Positions 1-10,766 of a DNA stretch of 64,000 nt are shown in pieces; the first letter of the stretch is position 1; every line of letters starts with the position of its first letter. The stretch lies in contig CM072886.1 in NCBI GenBank assembly GCA_037013685.1, positions 64,742,433 to 64,806,432 on the forward strand. Reading direction: 5' to 3'. The notes under the pieces are model-generated. The model searched no databases, was not told the DNA's origin, and saw only the letters and a program-made list of their open reading frames with translations. This DNA is from Acridotheres tristis. Taxonomy: Eukaryota > Chordata > Aves > Passeriformes > Sturnidae. Made by a program: the position numbers and the translations under genes.

Positions 1-283
1 TTTTCCCATATCTGCTTCTTACCTGGCCTAATGTACTGATAGTTAGTGAGAAATTAAAGATATGTGCCTTTGGTTATTGTTGTTAATTAAAGAACAAAGT
101 AGAATATTTTCATCTGTATCCATGATTTAAACAGTAGTTGAGTTTAAATAGGAATTATCTAAGGATTGCAGGGTTTGTCCCACTATGTTACCTCTAATTA
201 CTCTTAACCTACATAAATATGATAACTGTATCCCCGAAGTAAATGAGATGTCAGCTTTCAGCTTGTTTCAACAGCCTGTTCAA

Positions 284-338
284 CCCATTGAAGGCACAGA
301 AAATCTCCACTGACTTCAATGGACTTTGGATCAAACCC
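284..338 (+). repeat. Ancient palindromic amniote repeat, decayed copy
   Basis: The segment has a CCATTGAAG-like word followed by ACTGACTTCAATGG and then CTTTGGATCAAACCC. From memory this matches a very abundant short repeat type of turtle, crocodilian and bird genomes, built on the self-complementary words CCATTGAAGTCAATGG and CCATTGACTTCAATGG with a GGATCAGGCCC-like end. I cannot assign a library name with certainty. Copies are usually 50-90 bp, non-coding and old. The first half is more decayed than the second. Confidence 0.6.
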
Positions 339-2090
339 ATAAGTCTTTAAAGTATTTTGGATTAAAGTGGATTTTGGCAGTTGTCCAAAGAGAAAAAGAC
401 TTTAGAGCAGCAGAGGGGTTCCTGGGAATTGTCAGATGACAGGTTTTCCTATAGCAACAGACTTCAGACTTTCTTTAAAATATAATTGTATCAAGTCTGG
501 CATTCATATTAAAAAAAAATAAAAATTTTTTTAAAAGTCCATTATAGGAATTTACTTATTTTAGCATAAGTATTGTGCCGATTTAAGTGTCTGAGTATTT
601 ATCTTTATGGGAGAGAAAAGCTTTATGGATAGCTAAATACACTCTTGAATGCAGGTTAAAGTATCTTCCTGTTAATGTTTTTAAGGTTTAACTTTAATAT
701 ATGGCATTATTACTTTGTGGAAGAGAAATTAAATGTAATGTAGTGGAATCTAATGGCACATGATGCATCTAATCAAAGCTTAAGAGAGAGAATAATGCTT
801 TATGGATAAGAGCTGCCACTCAAATTACAGCACTTTGTATTCCTTTAAATGAACAGATGTTAAGAAGATAATCACCATTTCATGACTGATATCTTGGTAT
901 TGTATTAACAGTCAGACATATATGCTGGTCACAGCTTCAGGGCTTGTGTTCCCCACCTCTGCTCCCTCTGGACTGTTCCAAGTTCTGGAGAGAAAAGTGA
1001 AAAAAGCACCGTGTGATTTGTAAGACTTGAAATAAGAAAATTTCTTTAATTTGTTTTTATCATTCAATCTACATAATGATTTTCAACAAGCTTCTAGTTG
1101 CTGTACAGTGCTCTCCTCTCACTGGCAATAAGTGGTGGAGATCCAGTGAATGTCAATGTTGTCAATGATTTCACTGGAATGAGCTGTAGGAGCATCGGAT
1201 TGGATGACATTTTCCAGGCCACCAAGGCTATCCCAGCTGCTAAGTCAGACAACTGAAGCCCAAGCATGGGCATTACATTACTATTATCATGTTTTTTTCA
1301 TTCTAACTTCCTAAGGAATTAGAAGGTCTTGGGTTTGTTGGTGTGATATTTGTGTTGTTTTTTTTTTTTTTTCCACTCCCACTCTTACTATCAGAGAGAT
1401 GTTCCAGAACCTAAGTTCTCAATAGAAGATAAACATCTTTCTAATTTCCATTCTAATGAAGGTATTACTGTTTTATAACCATTTATTCTTGTGCCATAGT
1501 TGCTCATTCTTCCCTCCTGGCTTTTATTTCCTGACATATAGCAATCATATCTCCCCTCAGAGCTTTAGGCATAAAAGGGTGATTGTGCAGTAAAGTCTAG
1601 AGTTGAGCAGCAGAAGACATATCCACTACTGAGCTGTTCATTTTCCTTGGGGTGGTAGTGTGCCAGCTTCAATAAGCCAACTTAGTTATATACAAAATAA
1701 AAATCAGTCCTTGTCTAAAGACATTATATTTTATATTGGCTATATTCCTTTAAAACTTACTAGTTTCACATTCTTTTTATTTTGCCGCTTGAGGCATTTT
1801 TAGGGGCAACAACAGACAAATTTCTGCAAGAAAATACTGGCGTCCATATGATCACAGAACATTTAAAGATGAAACTAGTAGATAGAAGTGTCTCTACAAG
1901 AGCAGAAAGCGAAGGAGAAAATTTTCAGAAGAAAACTTGTTTTGTTTCTTACAAGAGATGAACAATTTTCTATTGCTCAGTTCAACTGTGATTGAGGAGT
2001 TCCTGCTTCATCAGCTACCCAGCCTGGTTAAGCAAGTGAACAAGGGCATTTCCATGTTTCTGGCTTTCAGAGATTATGTCATACTTAGCG

Positions 2091-2130
2091 ATAGGTAGAA
2101 ATTAATATGAATAGCTAGAAATTAAGATGA
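2091..2130. repeat. 20-bp tandem duplication, two copies
   Basis: Units 2091-2110 and 2111-2130 are identical at 18 of 20 positions. The unit begins ATAG(G/C)TAGAAATTAA. This looks like a small slippage or local duplication event with no coding content. Confidence 0.8.
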
Positions 2131-3363
2131 ACAAAGAAGGAAGTGACCCAGTTCCAGCAAACACACCAAAAAAAACAACAGAAGAAAAATCCCCAGCTGC
2201 ACCCTTCTTCATGTGAGGTTAAATGCAAAAGAAACCATAATCAAATTCAGAGGAATTCTCATCTACTAAAAATAGTTTAATCATCCAAAGATCTAAGGCC
2301 TGCATGTTCTGAAAAGCAGGACACAAAATATGCTAAATCAAAGACCGTTTCCTTGGAGCACACATTTTGAAGTATTATCTTTCAGCAGACTAAAAAGTTT
2401 TTTATTCCACCCCATTAAGAGATCCTCCTACTGGGCTGCCATCCAATTGCAATTGATACCCCTTAAAGTTCAACACTTTGACCTTCCTGACACAAAACTC
2501 TCTTCCTAGTAATTCTGTCTTAAGAGACCCACAGATGAATGAGACCAGGCAAAAAAGAAGCAGGAGGGAATTGTACACTAAGCATCAAATGTCACTTTAT
2601 TGAATCTGGGAAAAGAGTGTAAAGTTTCCATTTCTTTCCTCAAGCCTGCATTGCAGCTAGAATGAACAAAAATGAGGATGTGACACTTTTTTAAGCACTC
2701 AGTACTTGTGTGCTATCTGGAAAGGCAGTACTCAATCTACTCAGGTGTGCTTCCCTAAACAAACAAACAAAAACCAGAAACACTCCCAGAAATAAATAAA
2801 TCCTCCCCTGCTTCCCTCCCTCCCTCACCCTAAAAAAAACCAGCTGCCAAAAAACTCCACCATCTATTATGAGTTTGTTCTACAATCCACAGTTGTGTAT
2901 GTAACTGTGGCTTTAAAAAGACTTTATAAAATCTCTGAACAATTCTGCAGATCAGTCAACCCATTGAGGAACTTTCAATAATGGTCATGGAAAGACATTG
3001 TATTTGCAGAAAATCAAGTAACAAACAAAACCACAGCAAAATTAATAGACTGACATACTGGCAATGCCCCATGAACTCAGGCATCAGAAAATTTTCCTCC
3101 CCACTTTTTCAGATATTTATAAAAATATGCAAGGCAAGGATTCTCATGCTCCACTCACAAGTGGATGAATACATGTACAATAGGACACAGTCTCTTAATC
3201 ATTTTATCCCTTTTATGTATGCAATGCCAATAATTACCTAGTATCAGACTATTATCAATTATTATACATTATTATTAACTAATTATACATAATTATTATC
3301 TAAGCATAAAGAAATTTCAATCAAGAAATAAAATTCAATAAGTAAAATTAAGCTTTTAACCAC

Positions 3364-3376
3364 TATATATATATAT
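3364..3376. repeat. Short (TA)n microsatellite
   Basis: About six TA units inside a very AT-rich block. Too short to expect high variability. Confidence 0.7.
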
Positions 3377-4103
3377 GTCTATAAACATCTTTTTCTTATT
3401 CTAGTCCCTCAGCTCTATTTATTATGGAGCTGGATGAGTCACCTAAGTAAATATCAATTACATTTAGGCATTAGTATTTCCCGCATGTGTATTTCAAACT
3501 GTTTAAGTGTTTAACTTACCAATTCATGGATATACCCATGAACAACTCTAATACTCTATCAGCTTTAATAACAGGAAAAGAGATATAGGAGATAAATTTA
3601 TTTAATTCTTGATCAAGCCATACTCTTGGAGAGGCCGACGATATTTTGATGCAATAAAGGTGTCTAGAGAACGTATTATATAATATTAAACATATCTAAT
3701 ACCACTTACAAACTCAGCAACTGCAAATGCCATCATATGTGCAGAAGTCTGGGTTTTACCTTAGTACCCTGACCAAGTTAAACTACAGAGCCAGTTCTTA
3801 AATCACCTGGCAGGCCATTTGTACTGCAGAAGGTGTGAATTATGATTCTTTGACTCCTTATGTTTTCTTCCTGACTGCAGAGCTGCTCCAATGACTTATA
3901 TCTCAGGCACTAGCACAAGATGGATGTTTTTGAGCATTTGCAGTGTGGAGTGAATGTAGTAGTGATTCTTAAATGACTGCAAGAAATACTTTTAGCGTTT
4001 TAAAGCGTGAAGAAGAAAATATCTAACATGATTCTTTAATTTTTTTTCAGCTTTCCTATTATAAGACACAATTAATTTAACAAAAGGACCTAAATTGGCA
4101 ATA

Positions 4104-4184
4104 TTGAAAGTGAAAGCTACAGAGACATCTTAGTACTGACACAGCATGTCAGTACTAAGATATCTTTGTAGCTTTCACCTTCAA
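4104..4184. mobile_element. 81-bp near-perfect palindrome flanked by TA, MITE-like
   Basis: Arms 4104-4141 and 4147-4184 are 38 nt each and complementary at 35 positions. The three exceptions are A4109 opposite C4179, a G-T pair at G4122 and a C opposite A at C4126. The central loop is only five bases (4142-4146). The palindrome is bounded on both sides by the dinucleotide TA (4102-4103 and 4185-4186), the target duplication expected for Tc1/mariner-type elements. Size, loop and flanks recall human Made1, an 80-bp mariner MITE known to give rise to hairpin microRNAs. Family identity is unproven, and a local inverted duplication is the alternative. Either strand would fold into one long hairpin if transcribed. 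Confidence 0.6.
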
Positions 4185-4302
4185 TAATAAATGAAGCCCT
4201 TGCTAGTATTAAAAATGTGCTTATGAAATATCAATTATTTTCTTTACATATAGTTTTTACCCTTGTAAATTTTCAAATAATTGCGGAAAAATTTTCAAAT
4301 AA

Positions 4303-4320
4303 CATATTTCATGAAATATG
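4303..4320. repeat. 18-bp perfect palindrome
   Basis: CATATTTCATGAAATATG equals its own reverse complement. It lies just after a 14-bp direct repeat (AAATTTTCAAATAA at 4267-4280 and 4289-4302), so small repeats are clustered here. No function can be assigned. Confidence 0.7.
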
Positions 4321-6971
4321 CGCAGAATTCTGATATTTGTTACTTGTATTGTGTTGATTCACATGTTCTTTACCACAAATTTAACATTATCCATATGTGG
4401 ATTCATCTATTTTACAGATGCAATTTGCTCTGGAGATAGGGTAGAATCAATTTCCATTATAGAAATAGCAAGAGGAAGAAATGAAGAACGACTAGGAAAA
4501 AACCCTCAAACCTAAGAAATTGCTGCTGGAGAGATTTGCAGCTTCCAGGAACTAAAATGCACTATGAGTTTCTTTCCAAAATAACTTTCTTCAAACATCA
4601 TAAATTCAATCTAAGTCAGGCTTCAGAAACCCAGGTAAAGAGAGATTTGGGCTGTGAACTAAATGAGAGCCGGACAAGGACCATCAGTAAGAGTTGATAT
4701 TTGCACTATATGCCTAAGTTGCTCTGCGTTGACAGCCCTACAAGAAAAACTAACAGTTTACAAGTAGAACTGAGATATTTTGTCTCCTAGAAACATCCAG
4801 TCTCTGCCAGCTCCAGACAGAAGCAAGGAGCATGAAATGCGAATGTGATTTCCCTTGGGACTACATATTGTTACAAAAGACAGAGGCTAGATTCCTGACA
4901 GCTTTCTAGGATCTCATCACTTCAGATCTGCTTAGATGATTTTAGATGTCCTTATACAATGAATTACAGATTAAGAACAGTATCTCCTGTTTATTTTGTA
5001 ACCTAATTCTGATCAGAACATGACTCTACCTCATATTTTCAAAATAGTCATAGGAAATCTTAGGGGAAAAAAGCAACAAAAATATATTTGAAAAATAAAG
5101 CAAAACATGAGAAGACTAACTAAGCCATGAATCTATTCACCATAAAACAAAACCAGCTTCCTTCTTAGGATCTAAAGTCACATGCTGCCAACTAGAAAAA
5201 TCACTTGTAAATACTAGAGGCAATGGCTTGTCTGCACTGAAGTCAACAAGGTTTTTGCTACTGGTCTTCTCCTACAGAGGTTTCACCTCATCTTTTGTAA
5301 TCTTTTGGAATCAGCACCTCAAACCACCACACTAGTCTGTCTAAGACAACATTTCTGCATGCAGAAGAAACCCATAATTCCTGCTCATTCATAGCAACCA
5401 CAATTCAGTTAGTATAATGGATGCCAGGGTTTAGCTAGGTTATCATCTGAAACAGGTTTAACATAGAGCCTATAATCAGCAGGATTCTTGGGAAAACAAA
5501 TAGCCTTGAAGGGATAATCACTATTTGGAAGTCAAGTTATGTAAAACATATTTCCCCCTGTGTTATTGCTTCAAGTTGTTTGATTGCACCTAGTATGTGT
5601 AAAGAGTGGAAATTATAGAATCTTCACCCTGAGTGGTTTAGGCTCTGTTGTTGTATTAGCTACTTAAGTTTAAAAGGGTTTTCTTGCCTTTTTCTTTTGG
5701 TCTTTCTTCATGCAGGTAAAAGCTGATAGGAGCAAAGTAATGAGGCGGGATAAAGAAATTTGCAGCCAAGGAAAGTCTGCCAATTTTATAAAACAGATGC
5801 CAATGCTTTTGGCACCTTCTTGTAGTTGACTAAAAACTGAGTCCAAATTTATCTTCAAAGAGCTAGCCAGGCATGCAGATTGCACACATATCTCCCTCAA
5901 AGGGAAAGCTTACAAAGTTAAAAAAACTTCACAGTATCAGTCTCTCTTAAAACACAGATCAAATAACCCTTCTTCCTTCATTCCTCCCAGCACAGACAGC
6001 ACTATCTACTCCAGTATACACACAATTGCATTTCTTTCTACTCTATTATCTCTGTATATTGTACACATAACAGACAATAAGATACGCTAGGAGTAAATAT
6101 AATAAATAAAATAAATCCACACATACCAGTATGTAGCTACTATTTACCCCCAAATATTCCAAATATACAGAAACTGAACTAGAATACGGTAGCATCAATA
6201 GACCAAATATCCCTGCTCTACTACAGACAATCTACTTCTTTCACGGTTTCATCCTGTCAGGAAGAATGCCAAAGCCTGAGTCTATGACTTTCTTCAAGCA
6301 AAACATTTCCTCACATGTATTCTTCAAGCAACTACTAGAATTGCACAATGTAACTACAATACCACTACCCCTGGCTAGCCACGGTCTTCAAGGTACATGT
6401 GCATTGTTGGATCAAACCCAATTTCCCACATGCCTAAGTTTTGTTTATAAAAAACATATTTCTGCCTTTGCTTGAAGAGACGTTAGGGAATGGAAAGCAT
6501 GAGGAAAAGGGTAAATTTTTAAAGTAGCCACCGGACTTTACATTCTATTTGTTTTGCCCTTCTGTTTTCCTTCATTCTCAGCCAACAGAAGAGCAAGCAG
6601 AAAAACCTTCACATCCCAGTCTGGACAGGACAGTCCTGCTGCATTCCTAAACTAGGCTGACAAGGTTTTCTTATGGAAAGAGTTGAAAAATGGAAAATAC
6701 TTCTTATAAAAAACATTTTCTTGCAAGTACAGGAAATTAATACTATTTTTAGAGATGTAATGTTTTAGTTTCCTGACCTGAGAGTGTGAATTGGCCTCAG
6801 TTATGCTAGGAATACATTCCTGAAAATTTGTATTGCGTAATCATATGTACCATAGTCATAATATAATATGCATAGTCATAGTGTGATGAAATACATTAAA
6901 GGTACAATATAATGTGGAATAACACTACACTGACATGCTTTTTTAACAGGCCACACCATACTTACCATGAG

Positions 6972-7003
6972 ACAGATCCTCAGCTGGGGCAGACTCTTGT
7001 AAC
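6972..7003 (+). repeat. Possible remnant of ancient palindromic repeat
   Basis: The word CAGATCCTCAGCTGG matches the end of the archosaur/turtle palindromic repeat type as I remember it (GGGCCAGATCCTCAGCTGGTG). The sequence then loses similarity. It could be chance. Confidence 0.3.
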
Positions 7004-7010
7004 TCAACCC

Positions 7011-7040
7011 AAAGCTAAGAAGTCTGCTATACTTAGCTTT
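7011..7040. repeat. Hairpin with 9-bp perfect stem
   Basis: AAAGCTAAG at 7011-7019 pairs exactly with CTTAGCTTT at 7032-7040 across a 12-nt loop. Isolated short hairpins of this size are expected by chance in a window of this length. Confidence 0.5.
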
Positions 7041-7043
7041 GTT

Positions 7044-7126
7044 AAAAGACAGAGGGGAAAAGAAAGAAAGGAAAAAAAAGATAAGAAAGTAAAAAGAGAG
7101 GAAAAAACAAAGGAGAAAAAAAAGAG
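7044..7126. repeat. GA-rich polypurine tract
   Basis: Over 80 bases are purine except for about four positions (near 7050, 7082, 7090 and 7108). The tract is low complexity. The lysine- and glutamate-rich reading frame across it (6912-7145) is an artefact of this composition. Confidence 0.75.
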
Positions 7127-9824
7127 TTTGGGGATTTTATTTTAGTTTTATTTTTCTGTAACCATACTTGACAATAAGAGGACAAACATTTTTGACAGTC
7201 TGATGTATGTGCACATTACACACACCTACATGGAAAACTGAGTCCATACATGTTTCTGTACAGGTCATACACATAGCAACTTTCTGAGGTTCTGCTTGTT
7301 CAGGAATGTATTTTCTAGACAAATAAAATATTATTCATTTTTCATTATAGTTATCATTTCAGGAAAGCAGAGTGTTGCCAAAGTCACTTAATTTTCACAT
7401 TCATTTTACAAGATGGAGATTACACTTTAAACAGATAAAAGAATCTAAATGAACTAGAACAGGCAAATACATTTTGTCAGTTTTGCTCGAATGTTATTAA
7501 CTCAGGAGGTGAAGGTCATGCTTCATGTCCTTTAAAAAAAAAATAGCTTTCCTTTAAAATTGTATTTCTACAGTCTCATTCTGTAAAATGTTTTCTGAGA
7601 TGGCTTTTTAATTTTCTCTAATTTTCAGATAAATAGACATACATACACCCCAAAAGTGACTTAACCCAAGACAACTACTTTAATAAGCTACACATTCTCA
7701 ATATCATTCTTAATGCATCACACATGCAAGAGTCTCCTAGGACTACGTTCTGCCCTCTGCTATGCAGACAGCTTATTATTCAAAATATGCAATGAATCAT
7801 TAATGATACACACCCGCAGAGGGGAGATCAGAATTAAGCCCTTAGTCAGTGTGTAATATTTGCTCTCAAACTTCATCTATCAGGAGCAATGGTACTTCAC
7901 TTACCATTGCCAAAAAAACAAATTGGAAAAAAACAATTAAAAATTTATGAGGTCTATATGATTTCTCTTCTCTCTATGACCTCTACACCACGTATTAGGG
8001 ACAGGTATTTTACTAAGTGATCTCCTATTTCTGCTTGTGCAGAGATATAATGATCCATTTAGCCTCTTCTACTGTCTTGTCATCCCTACTGCTAAGGTAG
8101 CATCATTTTTGGTTTTGTTTACATGTATGATAAAGAAGCTTAACTCCTTCGTCTACTTCTATTTCATTACCAAACCTGAAAAGACTGGAAGCTGTGCCCT
8201 AGAAAGGAGAACCTCAAAACATACCCAGATACCAGTTCCCAGATACCATGGCTCACAACAAACCACGATTTTCATTCTACAGCTCCTAGAATTATTTTTC
8301 TGTCACATGTGTGTGCATTTACTTTCATGGAAAATAGGAAAAAAAGCTTTTAGTTATTTTGAACAAAACCTGCTTCTAGAAGTATCATACTTTCTTAGAC
8401 AACTACTACTATTACGATATTTTGGCATGGGTGCCCAATTAAAAAAAATAAACTGGAAAAAGTCATGCAAATTTAACACAAAAAATTAAAAACTGCTTCA
8501 ATGTTCGTTAATGTTTTTCTGTACACAGATTTCTTTTATCTTGCTAAACATGAATTATGGAAAGCAAAATCCTTTCTCAATATGCCCATAGTCTCTTTAG
8601 GCCAGACTTTAAATTACTAACAGAAGGGCACAGGAGAGTTAGACCTATCCATCTCTTTTCAAGCTCTATTTATATTCTCTGCATTAAAGCCTGGAAGTCT
8701 GGAGACAGTGCACTCTTGTAATTCCTCAAAAAACTTTTGAGGAAAGGAAGCAAAACTAATGGGAGCGTTTATCCCGTGTATCATACACCCACAAGCTAAG
8801 CCAAGTCCAAAAGCCCAGGATTTAAAAGGCCTTCCATCACCTGTGCCTGTAACATCAGATGTATCAGATTTACCACACATGCTGCATAATTGATCAGCAT
8901 CAGATCTGCACATTCCAATCAATTAGTTGTGCAATTAGCATTCTCTGTATATCACTCTGCAGTACTGTGCCCATGCACTTTCAATGGCTTAAGACAGTTT
9001 TGAGAGAAAGCATGCACATTAGGCCAACATCACCTGCACCTGAAGCTCACCCTAAATTTTGAAAACCTTCAAATCTGGATCCTAGATATGAAATGTATTA
9101 TGTATGAAATTATATTTATGAAGACGGTGAGACAGAAAGGATGAGTGATACTGACATTTCACCCCTCCTTGAAGGTGAAGGCAAGTACTTTCTGATAGCC
9201 ACACTTCTCCTAATGTACACCTTCATCTTAAAAGCTAAAGGAACATGAGCAGCAAGGACTTTGCTGCAACACTCCACAAAGCAGTATTCAGATACAAAAA
9301 GGGTGAAGAATACATTCTGTGATTAAAACACCCCTATGCCTTCTGTGGCCCTATAGTGGGGTGCAGGAGAAGGAGAGAGGAAATTTTTAGATGGGTATGC
9401 ATTGTTGTCATAACCTGAAGAATTCTTTAGGAATACAGCACATATTTTTATCAGACCTACAACCATAGGTAAGTTCTTATTAGCAGAGATAAAACAGCTA
9501 GAGAATGAAATGAACTGCATCAGTCCTGGGTAAAATTCACCTCTCAACCCAGGCCCAGCACCTTGAAGAAGCACCGAACTTGCTCACTTCCTATAGATGA
9601 TGAAATTAAGCTAAGAGCAAGAAGCCTATTTGGTAGGAGCCACCACCTTATAGAAATAACTTTTCTGTTAACAAATGATGGGCAAATCCTAATCTATGTT
9701 GTCTTTATGCACAGGTACCACGCTGCTGACAGATTAACAGATAGTTTTAAAGCGAGGTACTTTGGACACCTAACTGAGTCCCTCCTGGTGAGCCCCTCCT
9801 GAGCTTACTCATCTGCTACCAAAC

Positions 9825-10020
9825 ATGAGACAGCTGACAGGTTTTTAAATTATGAACTCCTATGGGTCACATTACTTAATTATACAGTACATCCAGGGAT
9901 ACGCACATGGGTCTTTTATGGTAAATGATATGACTGTCTTAAAAACTCATTAATATGTCATTAACCAAGCAGACATTTACTAATTAAACAATTAGCCCCT
10001 CTCTTCAATTCCTTTGTTCC
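9825..10020. promoter_or_regulatory. Candidate conserved regulatory stretch (homeodomain-type words)
   Basis: Contains an E-box CAGCTG at 9831-9836, TAATTA cores at 9877-9882 and 9981-9986, and ATTAAT and CATTAA words between, with no repeat signature. Such clustering is typical of developmental enhancers in avian deserts, but in AT-rich DNA these words also occur by chance. Only alignment to other amniotes would decide. Confidence 0.2.
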
Positions 10021-10163
10021 ACTCAGAGATGCTCATTTACTATGATCCCCACTCAGATATTTTTTTTTCCTTTTTATTTCTTTTTCAGGAAAACTAAGTA
10101 TCTATGAAACATTTCCTTTGCTTTTGTCTCAGCTTAGTCAAACGGGAAACCAAAACAAAGTCT

Positions 10164-10247
10164 AGATTCCCAGCTGGTGAAAATCAGCTTTATCTCATGG
10201 AAGTCAAAGGAGTTATGGTGATTTACTCCACCTGAGGATTTTGCTCC
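10164..10247. repeat. Ancient palindromic amniote repeat, well-preserved copy
   Basis: The left side carries CAGCTGGTGAAAATCAGC. The centre carries ATGGAAGTCAAAGGAG. The right side carries ATGGTGATTTACTCCACCTG followed by AGGATTTTGCTCC. These are the parts, in order, of the self-complementary repeat common in turtles, crocodilians and birds (arm about GGCCAGATCCTCAGCTGG, then TGTAAATCAGC). The two arms remain recognisably inverted. Non-autonomous and non-coding. Confidence 0.7.
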
Positions 10248-10750
10248 AGGGTTCCCAAATCCAAGTTATGTATTGATTTCAAATGCATGTCTACTGTCAA
10301 AATATGCAGGGCTTTGCCTGACAAACTGATACTGATTTTTACAAAACTTTCAGAAATGCATTCAACAGCCACTCTGAGCTGCATTATTATTAAATACAAA
10401 CAAAACCCCCATCACCAATAAAGCAAGTATAAATATGCAAAGATCAAGGCCTGGAAGCAGATTATTCTGCATCACCATATGAAGTTAAACACCAAAGGAG
10501 CATGCCGTATCCTTACCTTTGAAATTCAAAGGATTTTTAATAATTTTACTTGAGCTGTTTTCTGCTGATAAATGTAGCTTGATCATGTTTGATGTGTTTT
10601 AACTGTGCAGTAAACTCTGATACAAAGAAGGATTATCAAGTATCTCAAACTGCAATATAGTGTGTTTCTTTTTGGAGAGAAATCCCCCATTTCTGCTTTA
10701 TGATCAAAAGGTAAATATAATTTTATTTCTACTTAAATGGCCATCTTTTT

Positions 10751-10766
10751 TACTGTATATACAGTA
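10751..10766. repeat. 16-bp perfect palindrome
   Basis: TACTGTATATACAGTA is its own reverse complement. The AT-rich centre makes chance occurrence plausible. Confidence 0.6.

Larger units (their letters stand above)
1..4100. other. Non-coding AT-rich unique DNA
   Basis: No supportable gene. Only short chance reading frames occur, the longest being 86 codons on plus at 2981-3241 with low-complexity, unrecognisable protein. The stretch contains one ancient palindromic repeat copy (284-338), a 9-bp inverted repeat (arms 1142-1150 and 1170-1178), a poly-T run near 1357-1371, a 20-bp tandem duplication (2091-2130), a CT-rich patch near 2812-2829, and a very AT-rich block rich in ATT and TAT words at 3241-3305. 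Spacer or intron sequence is the simplest reading. Confidence 0.7.
4190..10160. other. Non-coding AT-rich unique DNA
   Basis: No supportable gene. The longest frame is 150 codons on plus (8037-8489). It has no recognisable domain and a composition expected of AT-rich noise. Contents worth noting are an 18-bp perfect palindrome (4303-4320), a polypurine tract (7044-7126), a 9-bp hairpin (7011-7040), a possible ancient repeat remnant (6972-7003), and a stretch with homeodomain-type words (9825-10020). Confidence 0.7.

Noticed and set aside
4041..4050. Pyrimidine-rich TTTTTTTTCAG as a splice acceptor of a real exon
   Set aside because: No plausible donor within a normal exon distance downstream and no open conserved-looking frame. 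Such tracts are common in AT-rich DNA.
5231..5275. CACTGAAGTCAACAAGG then TTTTTGCTACTGG as another ancient repeat copy
   Set aside because: Similarity is limited to one ten-base word plus a loose tail, too weak to list.
6912..7145. Lysine-rich small protein frame
   Set aside because: Produced by the polypurine tract at 7044-7126.
8037..8489. 150-codon plus-strand reading frame as a gene
   Set aside because: No recognisable domain, no splice or promoter context, composition typical of random AT-rich translation, and a length not far from chance expectation.
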